Numbered from the stretch's first letter, positions 38,318-50,105 are shown. The stretch: 64,000 nucleotides of DNA from Leptospira biflexa serovar Patoc strain 'Patoc 1 (Paris)' (GCF_000017685.1 NC_010602.1:1815501-1879500), one strand, 5' to 3'. Translations and numbers: made by a program. The notes: generated from the letters alone by a model not told the origin.

Positions 38318-38355
38318 AAACCCGTTTTAGGATTCCCTTAAACGGGTTTTTTTTT
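38318..38355 (+). terminator. rho-independent terminator after rpmA
   Basis: AAACCCGTTT at 38318-38327 pairs with AAACGGGTTT at 38340-38349 and is followed by T residues to 38355. A smaller stem CCTCTC/GAGAGG (38295-38314) precedes it. It ends 15 bases before obg, so obg and downstream genes must depend on read-through or on another promoter. Confidence 0.85.
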
Positions 38356-38369
38356 GACCCAAGGACTAT

Positions 38370-39395
38370 ATGAGCGGATTTATCGACGAAGTACCCATTC
38401 AAATTCGAGCCGGACACGGAGGGGCAGGTTCTGTCCATTTCCATAAAGAGAAATTTGTCGAATTTGGTGGCCCAGATGGTGGCGACGGTGGCAAAGGTGG
38501 CGACGTGATCTTTCTTGCGGAAGGTCGAATGATGACCTTGGAAAACTACCTGCCCGATCGTATGTATGCCGCACAAGACGGAGAGCCAGGTCTTGGTCAA
38601 AACCGAAACGGAAAAAATGGAGAAGACCTAATCCTCAAGGTTCCCGTAGGAACTCAAATCATAGATTCCGTGACGATGGAACTTATCTACGACTTCAATC
38701 ACGACGGAGAAAGTTTTACCATTGCTACGGGCGGACGCGGCGGAAAGGGAAATACATTTTTTAAAACTTCTGTCCAACAAGCCCCACGTTACAGCCAACC
38801 TGGCGAAGAAGGTGGTGCTTTTTCTCTCATCTTAGAATTAAAATTATTAGCAGACATTGGCATTGTGGGTCTCCCTAACGCTGGTAAGTCGACTTTACTT
38901 GCCAAAATCACTCATGCCCATCCTAAAATTGCAGGGTATGCCTTCACTACTCTCTCCCCAAATCTTGGTGTTGTGCATAGACATGAAGATTTGTTTCGTT
39001 ATACGGTAGCAGACATTCCAGGGATCATAGAGGGAGCATCAAGAGGTGTGGGACTTGGGATCAGTTTTCTCAAACACATTGAACGAGTACAAGGGATTCT
39101 TTTTCTTTTTGACGGTGGGAATTTACAACTCGAAGAAGAATTGGAAATGTTACGAAGTGAACTTGGGAATTATAACCAAACACTTCTGGATAAAAAGTTT
39201 TTACTTGTGATCAATAAAATGGACATTTGGGACAATGATCCCAGTTTCACCGAAGAGATCCAAAAAAAATACTCTCACCTAGGTGAAATCATTTGTATCT
39301 CAGCAGATAAAGAATTCAATTTGGAATATTTACTCGAACGTATCGACAAAGTATTTTTTACCGAAAAAGTAAAGTTAGTTTATGAAAACACGTAA
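38370..39395 (+). CDS. obg: Obg/CgtA GTPase involved in ribosome assembly
   Basis: A 341-residue GTPase. The glycine-rich N-terminal Obg fold occupies about 1-158 ([14 protein letters not shown]), followed by the G domain with G1 [10 protein letters not shown]3 [10 protein letters not shown] and G4 NKMD. The C-terminal OCT domain of some Obg proteins is missing. It acts in late large-subunit assembly and the stringent response. It overlaps proB by 14 bases. Confidence 0.97.
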   Translation: MSGFIDEVPIQIRAGHGGAGSVHFHKEKFVEFGGPDGGDGGKGGDVIFLAEGRMMTLENYLPDRMYAAQDGEPGLGQNRNGKNGEDLILKVPVGTQIIDSVTMELIYDFNHDGESFTIATGGRGGKGNTFFKTSVQQAPRYSQPGEEGGAFSLILELKLLADIGIVGLPNAGKSTLLAKITHAHPKIAGYAFTTLSPNLGVVHRHEDLFRYTVADIPGIIEGASRGVGLGISFLKHIERVQGILFLFDGGNLQLEEELEMLRSELGNYNQTLLDKKFLLVINKMDIWDNDPSFTEEIQKKYSHLGEIICISADKEFNLEYLLERIDKVFFTEKVKLVYENT

Positions 39396-40245
39396 GGATT
39401 TTTTAGATTCCATCCAAAAATCAAAACTCATAGTCATTAAAATTGGTAGTGCGCGGGTTTCTGGCGAAGAATCTAAAATTAATGATTTTTTATATGATTT
39501 GGTAGGTGACATTCGTTCCCTTCGTGACCAAGGAAAAGAAATCATTCTTGTATCCTCTGGTGCGATCGCACAAGGGAAAAAACTCTTGGTTCAAAAAAGT
39601 GGTTCTCACCTTCCCAATGGAAAAACGTCACTTGCCGAGAAACAAGCGCTAGCTGCTATGGGGCAGAATAAACTTCTCAACCTATATGATAGTTTTTTTA
39701 GTCGCGTGAATGTTCCCATTGCGCAAATTTTATTTGGACGAAAGGACTTAAACGAAGAAAATAGTTTCACAAATTTGAAACAAACATTCCGTCAACTTTT
39801 GGATTGGGGAATTTTACCCATTGTGAATGAAAACGATTCTGTTTCCACGGAAGAAATCAATTTAGGTGATAATGACATTCTTTCTGCCGTAGTTGCCTCT
39901 GTTGTAGGTGCAGACCTTCTTCTCATACTTACAGGTGTGGATGGTTTTTTAAATGGATCCGAAAAAATTGATTTGTTTACTGAAATCACAAAAGAAACAG
40001 AATCTTTGGCAACGGGTCCTTCTGGTCCTGGTACGGGTGGAATGTTTACAAAAATCAACGCCGCAAAACTTTTGTTACCATTTGGAATCAAAACAGGAAT
40101 TGCAAATGGCGAAACAAAACATGCAATCAATCAATTTTTTTCAAGAGAATCGTTTGGGACCTTGGTTGCCAATGGAAGTTTTCCACATAGAATTCCTTCC
40201 GCTTCTGAAATCCAATCACACTTTTTTTCCTATCAGGTGGAGTAA
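39382..40245 (+). CDS. proB: glutamate 5-kinase without PUA domain
   Basis: A 287-residue amino-acid kinase-fold enzyme that phosphorylates glutamate in proline synthesis. Motifs are VIKIGSARV at the start, [18 protein letters not shown] and [11 protein letters not shown]. The enzyme ends after the kinase domain, so the C-terminal PUA domain found in the Escherichia coli protein (367 residues) is absent; short forms are known. It overlaps obg and stops three bases before proA. Confidence 0.95.
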   Translation: MKTRKDFLDSIQKSKLIVIKIGSARVSGEESKINDFLYDLVGDIRSLRDQGKEIILVSSGAIAQGKKLLVQKSGSHLPNGKTSLAEKQALAAMGQNKLLNLYDSFFSRVNVPIAQILFGRKDLNEENSFTNLKQTFRQLLDWGILPIVNENDSVSTEEINLGDNDILSAVVASVVGADLLLILTGVDGFLNGSEKIDLFTEITKETESLATGPSGPGTGGMFTKINAAKLLLPFGIKTGIANGETKHAINQFFSRESFGTLVANGSFPHRIPSASEIQSHFFSYQVE

Positions 40246-40248
40246 ACT

Positions 40249-41514
40249 ATGACATTCGAAGCAACAGAATATGCAAAGTCCATTGCAACAAAGGCAAAAG
40301 AAGCAAGTCGTGCATTAAAAAGTCTCACAACCCTACAAAAGAATTCTGTTTTAAAACGAGTGGAAACACTGCTTTTGGAAAATGAAACGGCAATCATCAA
40401 AGAAAACCAAATCGATTTACAAAATGGAATTCAAAAAGGACTTTCATCCGCCATGATGGACCGTCTGTTATTAGATTCCAAACGAATCCAATCGATGGCA
40501 AAGAGCATAGAAGAGATTCGAAACCTTCCCGATCCCGTGGGTGAAGTTGTACGCGGGACCATCCTTCCGAATGGACTCGAACTTCTTACGAAACGTGTGC
40601 CCATTGGTGTGGTCATGACCATTTTTGAATCTAGACCCAATGTGATTGTCGACATTGCATCTTTATCCTTTAAATCGGGGAACGCTTGTATCCTACGTGG
40701 TGGGAGTGAAGCATATCACTCCAATTTGATTTTGTCATCCTTATTCCATCAAGCAATTGGTGAGTCGAACCTTCCCAGTGTCACAAAAGATGTGGTGAGT
40801 TTTGTGGAAAATACGGATCGCGAAGCGATGGTTCCGTTTTTCCAATTGGATGATCTCATTGATGTGATTGTTCCTAGAGGGGGCGAAGCCCTCATCCGAT
40901 TTGTATCAGAGAATAGTAAAATCCCTGTCATCAAACACGATAAAGGTGTCACGAATTTATATCTATCCAATAAAGCCAAGGAAGACATTGTCCTTCCTAT
41001 TCTAATCAATTCTAAAGTCCAACGCCCAGGGGTTTGTAATGCACTTGAGAATTTATTCATTCACAAAGACTACCCCCATATTCAAACCTTACTGAGTGAT
41101 TTGCAAAAGGCTGGTGTTCAGGTTTTAGGAGATCAGTCGACCCAATCCATTTTTCCGAACCTACCGCTTGCAACAGAAGCAGATTTTTACACAGAGTTTT
41201 TAGATACAAGGCTCAGTGTCAAAATCGTAAAATCAGTCGAAGATGCCATGCAAAACATCCAAAACTACAGTTCAGGTCATACGGAATGCATTCTTTCAGA
41301 AGATGAATCAGAAATCCAAACCTTTCGCCAAGGACTCGATAGTGCGGCTATCTTTGTCAATTGTTCCACAAGATTCCATGATGGAGGCGAATTTGGCCTA
41401 GGAGCAGAAGTTGGAATTTCCACAGGAAAACTCCATGTGAGGGGGCCCATGGGACTTATCCACCTAACTACGACTACCACCTATGTTACAGGAAAAGGAC
41501 AAGTCCGAGGATAA
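40249..41514 (+). CDS. proA: gamma-glutamyl phosphate reductase
   Basis: A 421-residue aldehyde-dehydrogenase-type enzyme that reduces glutamyl-5-phosphate to the semialdehyde. It shows [40 protein letters not shown] containing the catalytic Cys, and GAEVGIST near the C-terminus. It follows proB and precedes nadD. Confidence 0.97.
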   Translation: MTFEATEYAKSIATKAKEASRALKSLTTLQKNSVLKRVETLLLENETAIIKENQIDLQNGIQKGLSSAMMDRLLLDSKRIQSMAKSIEEIRNLPDPVGEVVRGTILPNGLELLTKRVPIGVVMTIFESRPNVIVDIASLSFKSGNACILRGGSEAYHSNLILSSLFHQAIGESNLPSVTKDVVSFVENTDREAMVPFFQLDDLIDVIVPRGGEALIRFVSENSKIPVIKHDKGVTNLYLSNKAKEDIVLPILINSKVQRPGVCNALENLFIHKDYPHIQTLLSDLQKAGVQVLGDQSTQSIFPNLPLATEADFYTEFLDTRLSVKIVKSVEDAMQNIQNYSSGHTECILSEDESEIQTFRQGLDSAAIFVNCSTRFHDGGEFGLGAEVGISTGKLHVRGPMGLIHLTTTTTYVTGKGQVRG

Positions 41515-41515
41515 A

Positions 41516-42106
41516 ATGGATGTGATCTTGTTTGGTGGGAGTTTTAACCCACCGCACATAGGGCACAGACATGTGATCACTACCATTCGGAACCAATTCC
41601 CAAAATCAAAACTTTATATCTGTCCTAATTTTGTTTCACCATTTAAGTTGAATGAAAAAAAGTTTTCGAAAGAAGAAATTTGGTCTCTTTGTTTAGCTGA
41701 ATTCGAAGCATTTTTGGAAAATAATGTGATCCTTTGGGATGAAGAAATCAAAAAAGACCAAATCAGTTTTACAATTGATACACTATTCAAATTAAAACAA
41801 TTAGAACCGGGCCATTTGATTTCTCTCGTGATTGGTGAAGACAATGTTACACATTTTAACCAATGGAAATCATACCGAGAAATTTTAAACTTAGTTTATA
41901 AATTAATCATAGTCAGGCGAGAAACAGAATTTCCCAAACCAGTTTCCATACCAAATTACATTCCAGCTGAGAAAATCCTTGTTTTAAACAATCCCATTAT
42001 GATAAAAAGTAGCCAGGAGATTCGGAACCTATTAGAAAATGGATTAGAAATCAATTCCATTCTTCCAAAAACCAAAACATTACTTCTAAACATGTACAAA
42101 CAATGA
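41516..42106 (+). CDS. nadD: nicotinate-nucleotide adenylyltransferase
   Basis: A 196-residue enzyme that adenylylates nicotinate mononucleotide in NAD synthesis. The N-terminal GGSFNPPHIGHRH carries the nucleotidyltransferase HxGH motif, and MIKSSQEIRNLL near the C-terminus replaces the family ISSTxIR. The frame is open from 41483, but the ATG at 41516, one base after the proA stop with GAGG upstream, gives the normal start. Its stop overlaps the yqeK ATG. Confidence 0.95.
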   Translation: MDVILFGGSFNPPHIGHRHVITTIRNQFPKSKLYICPNFVSPFKLNEKKFSKEEIWSLCLAEFEAFLENNVILWDEEIKKDQISFTIDTLFKLKQLEPGHLISLVIGEDNVTHFNQWKSYREILNLVYKLIIVRRETEFPKPVSIPNYIPAEKILVLNNPIMIKSSQEIRNLLENGLEINSILPKTKTLLLNMYKQ

Positions 42107-42714
42107 GAATGAATCATAACGAAACCAAATCGATTGAAGAATGGATTTTTTTCTTCGAAAAAGAAGTTCCGACTCATGTAACAGAAACCAGGTGGGAGCA
42201 TATCAAAAAAGTGGCAAAAATTGCAGAAGATTTGGCAATCATTCACGAGCCAAAGAATCCAAAAAAAGCCTACTTAGCAGGTCTTTGTCATGACATTACC
42301 AAACAAAAAAAATCAGATATCCATATGAATTTATTTCGTGAGTTCCATTTGGAAACAAATGGGATTCCCACCCAGGCCCTTCATGCCTATTCTGCCCCCT
42401 TATTCTTACAAAAACAGTATGGATTCTTCGATGAAGAAATCCAATCGGCCATCCAAAGCCATACTCTCGGGAATACAAATCCTTCTCTTTTGGACCAAAT
42501 TGTATATGCAGCCGATTTTTTAGGATCAGATTTTGCCCAAAGGTCTCAGGAAATAGAAGTGTGGATACAAAAAACGAAGGAAAACCTTCATTTTGGGATT
42601 TTTATGAAGGCGTTTCAAACCATCTCGTTTCTCATGGAAAAAAAAGAAGTCATCCATCCCAATACTTTTTTTACATACAATCAATCAGCCCAATTTCTAA
42701 AGGAACACAGTTAA
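42103..42714 (+). CDS. yqeK: YqeK-type HD hydrolase
   Basis: A 203-residue HD-domain protein. The metal-binding set includes RWEHIKKV, GLCHDITK (the HD pair) and later Asp/His in ALHAYSA and YAADFLG. YqeK hydrolyses Ap4A symmetrically and usually lies beside nadD, as here. It overlaps nadD by four bases and is followed without gap by the LCP-like gene. Confidence 0.92.
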   Translation: MRMNHNETKSIEEWIFFFEKEVPTHVTETRWEHIKKVAKIAEDLAIIHEPKNPKKAYLAGLCHDITKQKKSDIHMNLFREFHLETNGIPTQALHAYSAPLFLQKQYGFFDEEIQSAIQSHTLGNTNPSLLDQIVYAADFLGSDFAQRSQEIEVWIQKTKENLHFGIFMKAFQTISFLMEKKEVIHPNTFFTYNQSAQFLKEHS

Positions 42715-43872
42715 ATGTTACGTGAGACCCAAGAAAAACAAACCATCCCTGCCAAAACCCTTCTATTGATTGCAGGTAGCTTTTTTGTCTTTGCATTATT
42801 ATTTTTATTCCTAAGGTCAAAAACAGGATTTTCTCTCGATCAAAAATTTTCCCAAAGCAAACGAATGCCGATTCTTTTTTCTGTTTTAGGAGACAAAGAT
42901 GAGTATCTGTTTTCTCTTTACGCGGAATTTTATCCAAATGAGAAAAAAGCAGCACTTTTTTTTGTGAATCCAAAAACGAGTTTTGATGACGGTGAAAAAT
43001 CTTTAAAAGAAAAAGGAAATTCTGCACCTTCTTATGTTGAGTCTGTATTGGAAGATACTTTAGATTCTAACATTCCTTTTAAAATCGTTTGGACTAAGGA
43101 ACAATTTCAGAATTGGATCAACCTACTCGGTGGATTACAACTTTTTTTTGAGCCTAAATCTTTACACCTAACTAAAAATTTCGATCGTAATAAAGAATCC
43201 TATGTGTTAGATGGAGAGGATTGTTTTGATTGGATGAGTTCTCTTTCAGACGAAACCATGATTTCCTACATTCGTAGATTAGAAATCCAAGAGACAGTGA
43301 TTTTGACACTACTAGAAACCATTCATGAAAAAAGAGATACCATAGGCAAACAAAAAGTCGCATACCTTCATAGTCAAATGACGACAAACCTTTCTTCCAA
43401 AGAATGGGAAAATCTTTTTGATTTTTTAAAAAAGGAAAAAATTCAATTTGGAGTTTCTGAAGTTCCCGGTGAACCAGTTTTACGTCCCAAAATCAAAGAC
43501 CAAATTTTGAAAGCAAATGAAGAAACGGTAAAGGTAGCATTTTATAAATTTTCAAGCGAACTTAGATCACCTTCTTTTGGAGAGGGAGAACGAGCAAGAA
43601 TCGAAGTCTTAAATGGAACAGCAAAAAATGGACTTGCCAGATATGGAAAAGTGTTACTCAATGATAAAGGTCTGAAAGTTCTCACCGTTGACAATGCTTG
43701 GAATTCCAACTTTAAATCCACTGTGATCTTAAATCGTTCGGGAAATACTCATTACACAGATATGATCTCTGATACCTTCCAAGGCAGAAAAGTTTACTTT
43801 TCATTACGAAAGGATTTGGGTCTAGACGCCACCGTGATCATCGGAGAAGACTTTCAGAATTCCAAGGATTAA
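42715..43872 (+). CDS. LytR-CpsA-Psr-like membrane protein with LytR C-terminal domain
   Basis: A 385-residue protein with one N-terminal membrane segment (about 18-38) and an extracytoplasmic region. About 45-225 is a degenerate LCP-type domain: the usual SIPRDT-like strand reads FFVNPKTSF, so a key Arg is missing. INLLGGLQLFFEP and RRLEIQETV correspond to later conserved blocks. About 295-380 matches the LytR C-terminal domain (RIEVLNGTAKNGLARYG). True LCP enzymes attach glycopolymers to peptidoglycan; loss of conserved residues makes this activity doubtful. It sits between yqeK and rsfS. Confidence 0.8.
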   Translation: MLRETQEKQTIPAKTLLLIAGSFFVFALLFLFLRSKTGFSLDQKFSQSKRMPILFSVLGDKDEYLFSLYAEFYPNEKKAALFFVNPKTSFDDGEKSLKEKGNSAPSYVESVLEDTLDSNIPFKIVWTKEQFQNWINLLGGLQLFFEPKSLHLTKNFDRNKESYVLDGEDCFDWMSSLSDETMISYIRRLEIQETVILTLLETIHEKRDTIGKQKVAYLHSQMTTNLSSKEWENLFDFLKKEKIQFGVSEVPGEPVLRPKIKDQILKANEETVKVAFYKFSSELRSPSFGEGERARIEVLNGTAKNGLARYGKVLLNDKGLKVLTVDNAWNSNFKSTVILNRSGNTHYTDMISDTFQGRKVYFSLRKDLGLDATVIIGEDFQNSKD

Positions 43873-43873
43873 T

Positions 43874-44239
43874 ATGCCAAATATAAGCACGGAAACATTA
43901 GAACATTTAAAGAAAATAAAACAAACATTAGTTGAAAAAAAATGTGACCAAATACAATTTTTGGATCTAAAGGATGTACATTCCTACTTATCTTTATTTG
44001 TAATCGCCACAGTCAAAACAGAAACACAAGGAAGATCTTGTGCCAAAGACATTGATAAATACATGAAACCATTGAAACTCGCAGTCAAACGTCAAAATTT
44101 CGCTGACTTACCGAAAGATGCCACTGGTTGGATCTTACTCGATTATGGCGAAATTTGTGTACATATCATGACGGACGAAATGCGGAATTATTATTCATTG
44201 GATCGGCTTTGGGGAGATGCAACTCCTATTTTGATATAA
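43874..44239 (+). CDS. rsfS: ribosomal silencing factor RsfS
   Basis: A 121-residue RsfS/YbeB/Iojap protein that binds L14 and blocks subunit joining during starvation. Typical features are the N-terminal helix, [15 protein letters not shown] and the C-terminal [16 protein letters not shown]. It ends the nadD-yqeK-LCP-rsfS unit and overlaps the convergent DUF255 gene by 14 bases. Confidence 0.95.
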   Translation: MPNISTETLEHLKKIKQTLVEKKCDQIQFLDLKDVHSYLSLFVIATVKTETQGRSCAKDIDKYMKPLKLAVKRQNFADLPKDATGWILLDYGEICVHIMTDEMRNYYSLDRLWGDATPILI

Positions 44240-46298
44240 GGTGGAAGGCTTCTTCCCAAGTATCCGTTGGCAATTCACACTGAAAGTTTTGGCATACATA
44301 ATAACGCACTCCATCACCGGCATCACGCCCATTTAATATACCTAAATCAAGTTCTAAGGACCGGCTCACATCCTCCGAGAGGACAAGCCAAATGAGTGTG
44401 GGGTCGTTCAAAGAACTTAAGTTTTTTCGGATCTCATTCATTTTTTCCTCAGATTGATTCCGATGGAGTACAATGACTACTTTGGATGGTGTTTGGAATT
44501 TCTGAAAGGCAGACAACATTGATGGATAACTCAATGAATTTTGAGTGAGCTCTGGCAAAAAATAGGAAAATATCGCATTCGCTTTTTTTAGAATGTCCGC
44601 ATGTAAAAACCCGAGTGAATGTAAAAAGTAAAAAATATGTAGGATTGTTGAGTTCCCTGATGGCTCCACTCCGTCATACCCATCGATTGTCCGAGCGATT
44701 AATTCTTCATCCCCCGCTGCCGATTCAAAATATGGTCCCATATCTGATAAAAAATGTGTTTCTACATATTTGAATATTTGTAGGCCTTGCAAAAAATATT
44801 GTTTATCACCAACTAACTGAAATAAACGAAATGAAACCCATATGAGTTCTGAGTAGTCTGGTAACGTACCAAAAAATTTTGTTTCTCCCTCTCTAAATCT
44901 TCTATAAACAGACCCATCTTCTTTCACTAAATATGTGAATAAGAATTCATAAATTGTTTTGGATTGGTTGAGAAAAAGTGGGTCTCCCGTTGCCTCAAAA
45001 CTGGCAAGTAATGCTCGAATCCATAAACAGTTCCAGGAAGTTAAAATTTTATCGTCACGTAAGGGACGAATGCGCTGGTTTCGCAATTGATACAAAATTT
45101 CTTTGGATCTTTCTAACTTGATTTTGAATCCATCCTTAAAATGGATTCCTTCTTGGTACGGATTTTTACCCTTAATCGCAACATTCAAAATGTTTTGGTT
45201 GTTTTCAAAATTTCCTTCTTCGGTAACATTCCAATATCCGATCACTTCCTCCTCAGTTAACTCGGAAAGGATTTCTGATTCTTTCCATAGATAAAATTTT
45301 CCTTCTTCTCCTTCTGAATCCGCATCTTCAGCACTGGCAATCCCACCAATGTCTAAACGCATGTCCCTTTGGATGTATGAAATGATCTCCATTAATGCTT
45401 CTAAAAAGAAAATTTCTCCCGTGATTTGATAGAGTTTGGCTAAAAATTCCACATACAAGGCATTATCGTATAACATCTTTTCAAAGTGAGGTACAAGCCA
45501 TTCATGGTCTGTCGCATAACGATAAATCCCTCCTCCCACCTGATCATAAATCCCACCCGATTTCATCGCATACCCAGTATTATACGCCATCTCCAAGGCA
45601 CGGTTGTCTTTATGAATGGAATAATAATCTAATAAAAAAATTAGGGCCATACTAGGAGGAAATTTATTTATTGTATTTGTTTTGAAACCAAAGAATTCCT
45701 GATCATAGACTTGCCAGTAACGATTGAAATTTTGAACAAGAATTTCAGTTCCAGGAACCTTTCCATCATTTGTTCTTGTTTGGTTCTCTCTTAGATAATT
45801 ACTTAATTCATTCGCCGCTTGTAAAAGTTCCCCTTTTTGTTCCTTCCAAGCTTTGGTCACAAGCCGTAAAACTTCTTTGAAACTTCTTTTTCCATAACGA
45901 TTTTCGGGTGGAAAATAAGTCCCACCAAGGATGGGTTCTTTTTCTGGGGTCAGAAACATATTCAGAGGCCATCCGCCTTGGGTCCCCATGGCATGTAAGG
46001 CATCCATATAAATTTTATCAATGTCGGGACGTTCTTCTCTGTCTAACTTGATGCATACAAAATCACGGTTTAACACTTCTGCTGTGGAAATGTCTTCAAA
46101 GGATTCACGTTCCATGACATGGCACCAGTGGCAGGTAGAATAACCGATGGATAAAAGGATGATTTTATCTTCTTTTTTAGCTTTCTCGAAGGCTTCCGTC
46201 CCCCAAGGGAACCAATCCACAGGATTGTGTGCATGTTGTAACAAATAAGGACTTTTTTCATGAACCAATCGATTCGGTTTTTTAGACAAATTTGCCAC
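44226..46298 (-). CDS. DUF255 thioredoxin-domain protein (YyaL type)
   Basis: A 690-residue protein. The N-terminal thioredoxin-like domain (about 1-165) contains [10 protein letters not shown] with a CxxC pair. An alpha/alpha toroid of glycosidase-like helices follows (about 170-600, [25 protein letters not shown]), as in YyaL and spermatogenesis-associated protein 20. Their biochemical role is not established. The gene is divergent from the TolC-like gene 110 bases away. Confidence 0.93.
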   Translation of the reverse strand: MANLSKKPNRLVHEKSPYLLQHAHNPVDWFPWGTEAFEKAKKEDKIILLSIGYSTCHWCHVMERESFEDISTAEVLNRDFVCIKLDREERPDIDKIYMDALHAMGTQGGWPLNMFLTPEKEPILGGTYFPPENRYGKRSFKEVLRLVTKAWKEQKGELLQAANELSNYLRENQTRTNDGKVPGTEILVQNFNRYWQVYDQEFFGFKTNTINKFPPSMALIFLLDYYSIHKDNRALEMAYNTGYAMKSGGIYDQVGGGIYRYATDHEWLVPHFEKMLYDNALYVEFLAKLYQITGEIFFLEALMEIISYIQRDMRLDIGGIASAEDADSEGEEGKFYLWKESEILSELTEEEVIGYWNVTEEGNFENNQNILNVAIKGKNPYQEGIHFKDGFKIKLERSKEILYQLRNQRIRPLRDDKILTSWNCLWIRALLASFEATGDPLFLNQSKTIYEFLFTYLVKEDGSVYRRFREGETKFFGTLPDYSELIWVSFRLFQLVGDKQYFLQGLQIFKYVETHFLSDMGPYFESAAGDEELIARTIDGYDGVEPSGNSTILHIFYFLHSLGFLHADILKKANAIFSYFLPELTQNSLSYPSMLSAFQKFQTPSKVVIVLHRNQSEEKMNEIRKNLSSLNDPTLIWLVLSEDVSRSLELDLGILNGRDAGDGVRYYVCQNFQCELPTDTWEEAFHLISK

Positions 46299-46408
46299 AA
46301 TCTTCTCCTAGAAAAGAAACTTTCCGAACCTATGTTTTTACAATTTCGGTTGATTGACAACATTGATTTTTTCATCTTGTTCCTGTAAGGGGTTTAAAAA
46401 AGTTTCCA

Positions 46409-48100
46409 TTGAAAAGTCAAAATTTTATCCCCACACGTAACTTCACACATTCGCAAAAGTTGACCAGCTGGTTAATATCTTTAAGTTTATTAGGACTTCC
46501 CATTTTTGCTGATTCTGACTTTGACGAAGAAATCAAACGGATGCAACTGGCCCAGTGGGAAAATGGTGATGTTGTCCCTGAACCTTTACAAGGACCCGGA
46601 CCCAAAAAACTTAGGCTCACCATTGCCCAGGCCATCGAACAGGTCATCGAAAACAATACCATTGTTCAAAATGCGAAGTTGGAAATTGTAAAAGCGGATA
46701 GCCCAGAATGGAAAAACGAATCTAAGTATTCTTGGAAAGCACTGGCAAGCATCCAATCCGCAAAACAAATCCTCCCAAATAACAGGAATAACCTCTTTGC
46801 AGGAACCATTCGTTCCCAAGATAAAATTTCTGCGGGGATTGAAAAACAATTCAAAACAGGAACGTATTTCAAAACGGAAATCAGCACCATCCGTTTTGAC
46901 GTAAATGCCTTCGAAAATCCAGACCCCGCCACTGCTGGTTTTGCCAGTTTGCTTGCGGCACCTCCCATGTACACGGGAGCCGTTTCTGCTACACTTTCCC
47001 AAGAACTTCTCAAATATGGATTTGGCAAAAACGAAGAGGAAAAGGAAAAATTACTCAAAAACCAAACCCTTCTACTTAGAGAAAATTACATCAATATCTT
47101 AACGCAACTGGTCGTCAAAATCCTCGTCGACTACTGGTCACTCAGCATCGTTGATTCAAGAATCGCTACGTATGAGAAGGTTTCCAAAAACACTGAGGAG
47201 ATTCGACGGTTAACTCTTCGCAAAACCGGACTTGGACTATCGGAAGGGTTTGAGGTCAACCAATGGAACCAGGCATATCTCAAAACCCAATCCTTATTGG
47301 AAAAAGCGAAAGTGGATCGAATCGAAGCAGAACGAAATTTGATCCGTATCTTAAACGTTGATACCGCATCTTCCATTGAAGGTGTGACCGACTTAAGTGA
47401 AACATTACCGACTGGAATCAATTTAAAATCAGATATCGCATACGCCTTAGCACATCGAACCGATTACCTCCTTCTCAAAAGGGAAAGAGAAATCGCAAAA
47501 CTTGCCTTAAGCACGGCTCTTGCAGAAGATGATCCTTCCTTACTTGCCACCGTTACTTATAGTTCGATTGGACAAAACTTTTTATCCCCACAGGAAAATT
47601 TCATCGCAAGGCAACGCGGAGTGACTTCCTTTATGTTTCCGCAAATTACGGCTGAATTAAAGATGTCCTATCCTTTATGGGATTTGGGAATCAAAGCATC
47701 CATTCGTGATGCAGAAACGAATTTAAAAGTAAATGAATTAAAGATCCAAAACTTGGAACAAGAGATTGAACAAGAAATTGTGACAAGACAAGAAGCCTTG
47801 ATTGCAAGTCATGCTCTTCTCAAAGACTTACAAAAAACCAAAAGGGAAACTGAAATTTTTTACAATGGTTTGATGGAACGTTTTCGACAAGGCCGTTATA
47901 CTGCCGTGAACGTTAAAAATGCTCTCGATAGTTTGGCCAATACGGAACTTGCCGTCACCCAAGCTAAAATTAACTATAATATCAATTTGGTACGTTATGA
48001 ATTGGCGAAAAATTCACTGTTTGAAAAGTATGGACTGGATTTATATTCTATTTTAGAAGAAGTAGAAAAACGTGCCAAACTCGAAACAGATAAATTATGA
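46409..48100 (+). CDS. TolC-family outer-membrane efflux protein
   Basis: A 563-residue protein with a signal sequence ([17 protein letters not shown]) and two halves of long coiled helices typical of TolC trimer channels. The frame has TTG at 46409 as start; no ATG precedes the signal peptide. A TTGACA lies at 46354-46359 upstream, but its -10 partner is weak. No inner-membrane pump or adaptor gene is adjacent, so partner and substrates are unknown. The M20 hydrolase gene overlaps the stop as ATGA. Confidence 0.88.
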   Translation: MKSQNFIPTRNFTHSQKLTSWLISLSLLGLPIFADSDFDEEIKRMQLAQWENGDVVPEPLQGPGPKKLRLTIAQAIEQVIENNTIVQNAKLEIVKADSPEWKNESKYSWKALASIQSAKQILPNNRNNLFAGTIRSQDKISAGIEKQFKTGTYFKTEISTIRFDVNAFENPDPATAGFASLLAAPPMYTGAVSATLSQELLKYGFGKNEEEKEKLLKNQTLLLRENYINILTQLVVKILVDYWSLSIVDSRIATYEKVSKNTEEIRRLTLRKTGLGLSEGFEVNQWNQAYLKTQSLLEKAKVDRIEAERNLIRILNVDTASSIEGVTDLSETLPTGINLKSDIAYALAHRTDYLLLKREREIAKLALSTALAEDDPSLLATVTYSSIGQNFLSPQENFIARQRGVTSFMFPQITAELKMSYPLWDLGIKASIRDAETNLKVNELKIQNLEQEIEQEIVTRQEALIASHALLKDLQKTKRETEIFYNGLMERFRQGRYTAVNVKNALDSLANTELAVTQAKINYNINLVRYELAKNSLFEKYGLDLYSILEEVEKRAKLETDKL

Positions 48101-49275
48101 AATCCTTACCCACACATAGAAAAGATGAAATGGTTCGTTACCGGAGAACCTTTCATCAAAACCCAGAACTTAAATACGAAGAAAAAGAAACAGCAAGGTT
48201 TGCCAAAGAACATCTAGAATCTCTTGGTTTCCAAGTAGAAGATGGAATCGCAGAAACAGGCCTAGTTGCCTTATTTGATTCAGGAATTCCAGGCAAAACC
48301 ATTCTCGTTCGTGCTGACATGGATGCCCTACCGATCCACGAAGAAAATTCCCATACTTACAAAAGCCGAAATGAAGGGAAAATGCATGCATGTGGACATG
48401 ACGGACATACGAGCATTTTACTGGCGTTATCCTCTGATCTAAAAATAGATTTCAAAAGTTTTGTTCCCAAGGGAAAAGTTTTACTTTGTTTCCAACCAGC
48501 AGAAGAAGGTGGATCTGGTGCCGACAGAATGATTGAATCTGGAATTCTAGATCGATACCATGTTGATGCTGTATTTGCCTTACATGTATGGAACCATATT
48601 CCATTAGGGAAAGTGGGTGTGGTAAATGGAACAATGATGGCATCGGTTGATGAGTTTAAAATCACAATCCAAGGAACTTCTGGCCATGGAGCCATGCCCC
48701 AACATACAGTTGATCCAATTGTTGTTGGAAGTCATTTGGTTGCCGCATTGCAAACGTTAGTATCAAGAAATGTGGATCCTCTGGAACCATGTGTAGTTAC
48801 AGTTGGTTCGTTTCATTCCGGAAATGCATTTAACGTCATTCCAGAATCAGCCGTCCTTCATGGAACCGTCCGAACATATTCCAAATCAGTTTACGAAATG
48901 ATCCCAGAAAGAATGAGACAACTTACCAGCCAAGTTGGCGCTGGATTTGGTGCAAAAATCACACTTGATTACAAACGAATCGATAAACCCACAATCAATG
49001 ATCCAGTTATGGCTGATGTGGTTCGAAAGGCTGCAAAAACAGTATTAGGAGACCATTGCCTTACGGAAGAAAATACGAGAACCATGGGTGGCGAAGATTT
49101 TTCTGCATTTCTTATGCAAAGACCTGGATGTTATTTTTTTATTGGATCTCGAAACGAGGAGAAAGGATTTGTCCACCCTCACCACAGCTCATTTTTTGAT
49201 TTTGATGAAGACGCACTTCCCATCGGTCTTTCGGTGATGAAGGAAGTGGTCAAAACCTATCTCCAAGAATTTTAA
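48097..49275 (+). CDS. M20-family metal-dependent amidohydrolase
   Basis: A 392-residue enzyme of the M20 family, hippurate hydrolase/IAA-amino-acid hydrolase subgroup. Metal and catalytic motifs are [31 protein letters not shown] and MGGEDFSAF. It cleaves amide bonds of N-acyl amino acids or small peptides; the substrate cannot be told. It is coupled to the TolC-like gene by a four-base overlap. Length is normal. Confidence 0.93.
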   Translation: MKSLPTHRKDEMVRYRRTFHQNPELKYEEKETARFAKEHLESLGFQVEDGIAETGLVALFDSGIPGKTILVRADMDALPIHEENSHTYKSRNEGKMHACGHDGHTSILLALSSDLKIDFKSFVPKGKVLLCFQPAEEGGSGADRMIESGILDRYHVDAVFALHVWNHIPLGKVGVVNGTMMASVDEFKITIQGTSGHGAMPQHTVDPIVVGSHLVAALQTLVSRNVDPLEPCVVTVGSFHSGNAFNVIPESAVLHGTVRTYSKSVYEMIPERMRQLTSQVGAGFGAKITLDYKRIDKPTINDPVMADVVRKAAKTVLGDHCLTEENTRTMGGEDFSAFLMQRPGCYFFIGSRNEEKGFVHPHHSSFFDFDEDALPIGLSVMKEVVKTYLQEF

Positions 49276-49310
49276 TAAATTTTTTCTTGCGAAAAAAACC
49301 TAAGAATCTA

Positions 49311-49330
49311 TTAGTTAGATATCTAACCAA
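49311..49330 (+). promoter_or_regulatory. MarR-type palindromic operator on the enoyl-CoA hydratase promoter
   Basis: A 20-base near-perfect palindrome, TTAGTTAGAT at 49311-49320 against ATCTAACCAA at 49321-49330, has a perfect 14-base core (GTTAGATATCTAAC). It overlaps a -10-like TATTAG (49309-49314) that lies 16 bases after TTGCGA (49287-49292), and ends 12 bases before the ATG at 49343. Size and symmetry fit a MarR-family site, and a MarR gene lies just beyond the hydratase gene. Confidence 0.55.
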
Positions 49331-49342
49331 TTAGAGGGAATT

Positions 49343-50101
49343 ATGATTAGTTTCGAACTCAATGACGGAATCGGATTGATAAAACTTGCGATCAATGAAA
49401 AGAACAGTTTTTCCAATGAATCATTTTTGAATTTAAAAAAAGTAATCCAATCGGCAAAAGAATCCAATGCAAAAGTTGTCGTATTACGAAGTGAATCCAG
49501 TGGTTCATTTTCATTGGGACTTGATCTCACAACTGTAAGCACAATGGATATGACAAAGGACCTTGCCCCATTTTTGGAATTATTTTACCACAATCTCACG
49601 GAACTTTACCAGCTCGAGGTGCCAACCATTGCAGAAGTTTCAGGACATGCTTTAGGTTATGGTGCGATGCTTGCTTTGGTTTGTGACTATCGATTTGGAA
49701 CTGCAGACATTCGTTTTGGATTACCGGAAGTAAAAATTGGAATCCAAGTCCCTTCCTTTGTGTATGCACTGATGGGGGAAGCTGTCGGTTACGACGTTGC
49801 CAAACGGCATGTTTTACTTGGTGATGCGTTCAAAGCAAAAGAAATGCCTACTTTATTTGAAGAAATTACAGATTCAGAAGAAGATCTAAGGAAAAAATCA
49901 AAATCCTTACAAACAAAACTGAAAAAAAATTCTTACAGTGCGATGAAGGATACCAAAAAAGGAATCTTACATGTTCACAAACCACTTCTTGATTTAGTGA
50001 AAGATGATATGAAAAACACAATTAGTAGCATCCAATCTCCAGATGCAAAGGAAGGAATTTCCGCATCAGTAGAAGTGAGAAGACCTGTGTTTACATCTTA
50101 A
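49343..50101 (+). CDS. enoyl-CoA hydratase/isomerase-family protein
   Basis: A 252-residue crotonase-fold protein. The oxyanion-hole segments GSFSLGLDL and GHALGYGAMLALVCDYRF are present, and FGLPEVKIGIQVP carries the second catalytic Glu region. The first Glu position of classical hydratases reads Met, so the reaction may not be simple hydration. ATG at 49343 is preceded by AGAGGGAA. A palindrome overlaps its promoter. Convergent with the MarR gene five bases away, which is a likely regulator. Confidence 0.88.
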   Translation: MISFELNDGIGLIKLAINEKNSFSNESFLNLKKVIQSAKESNAKVVVLRSESSGSFSLGLDLTTVSTMDMTKDLAPFLELFYHNLTELYQLEVPTIAEVSGHALGYGAMLALVCDYRFGTADIRFGLPEVKIGIQVPSFVYALMGEAVGYDVAKRHVLLGDAFKAKEMPTLFEEITDSEEDLRKKSKSLQTKLKKNSYSAMKDTKKGILHVHKPLLDLVKDDMKNTISSIQSPDAKEGISASVEVRRPVFTS

Positions 50102-50105
50102 ACAT

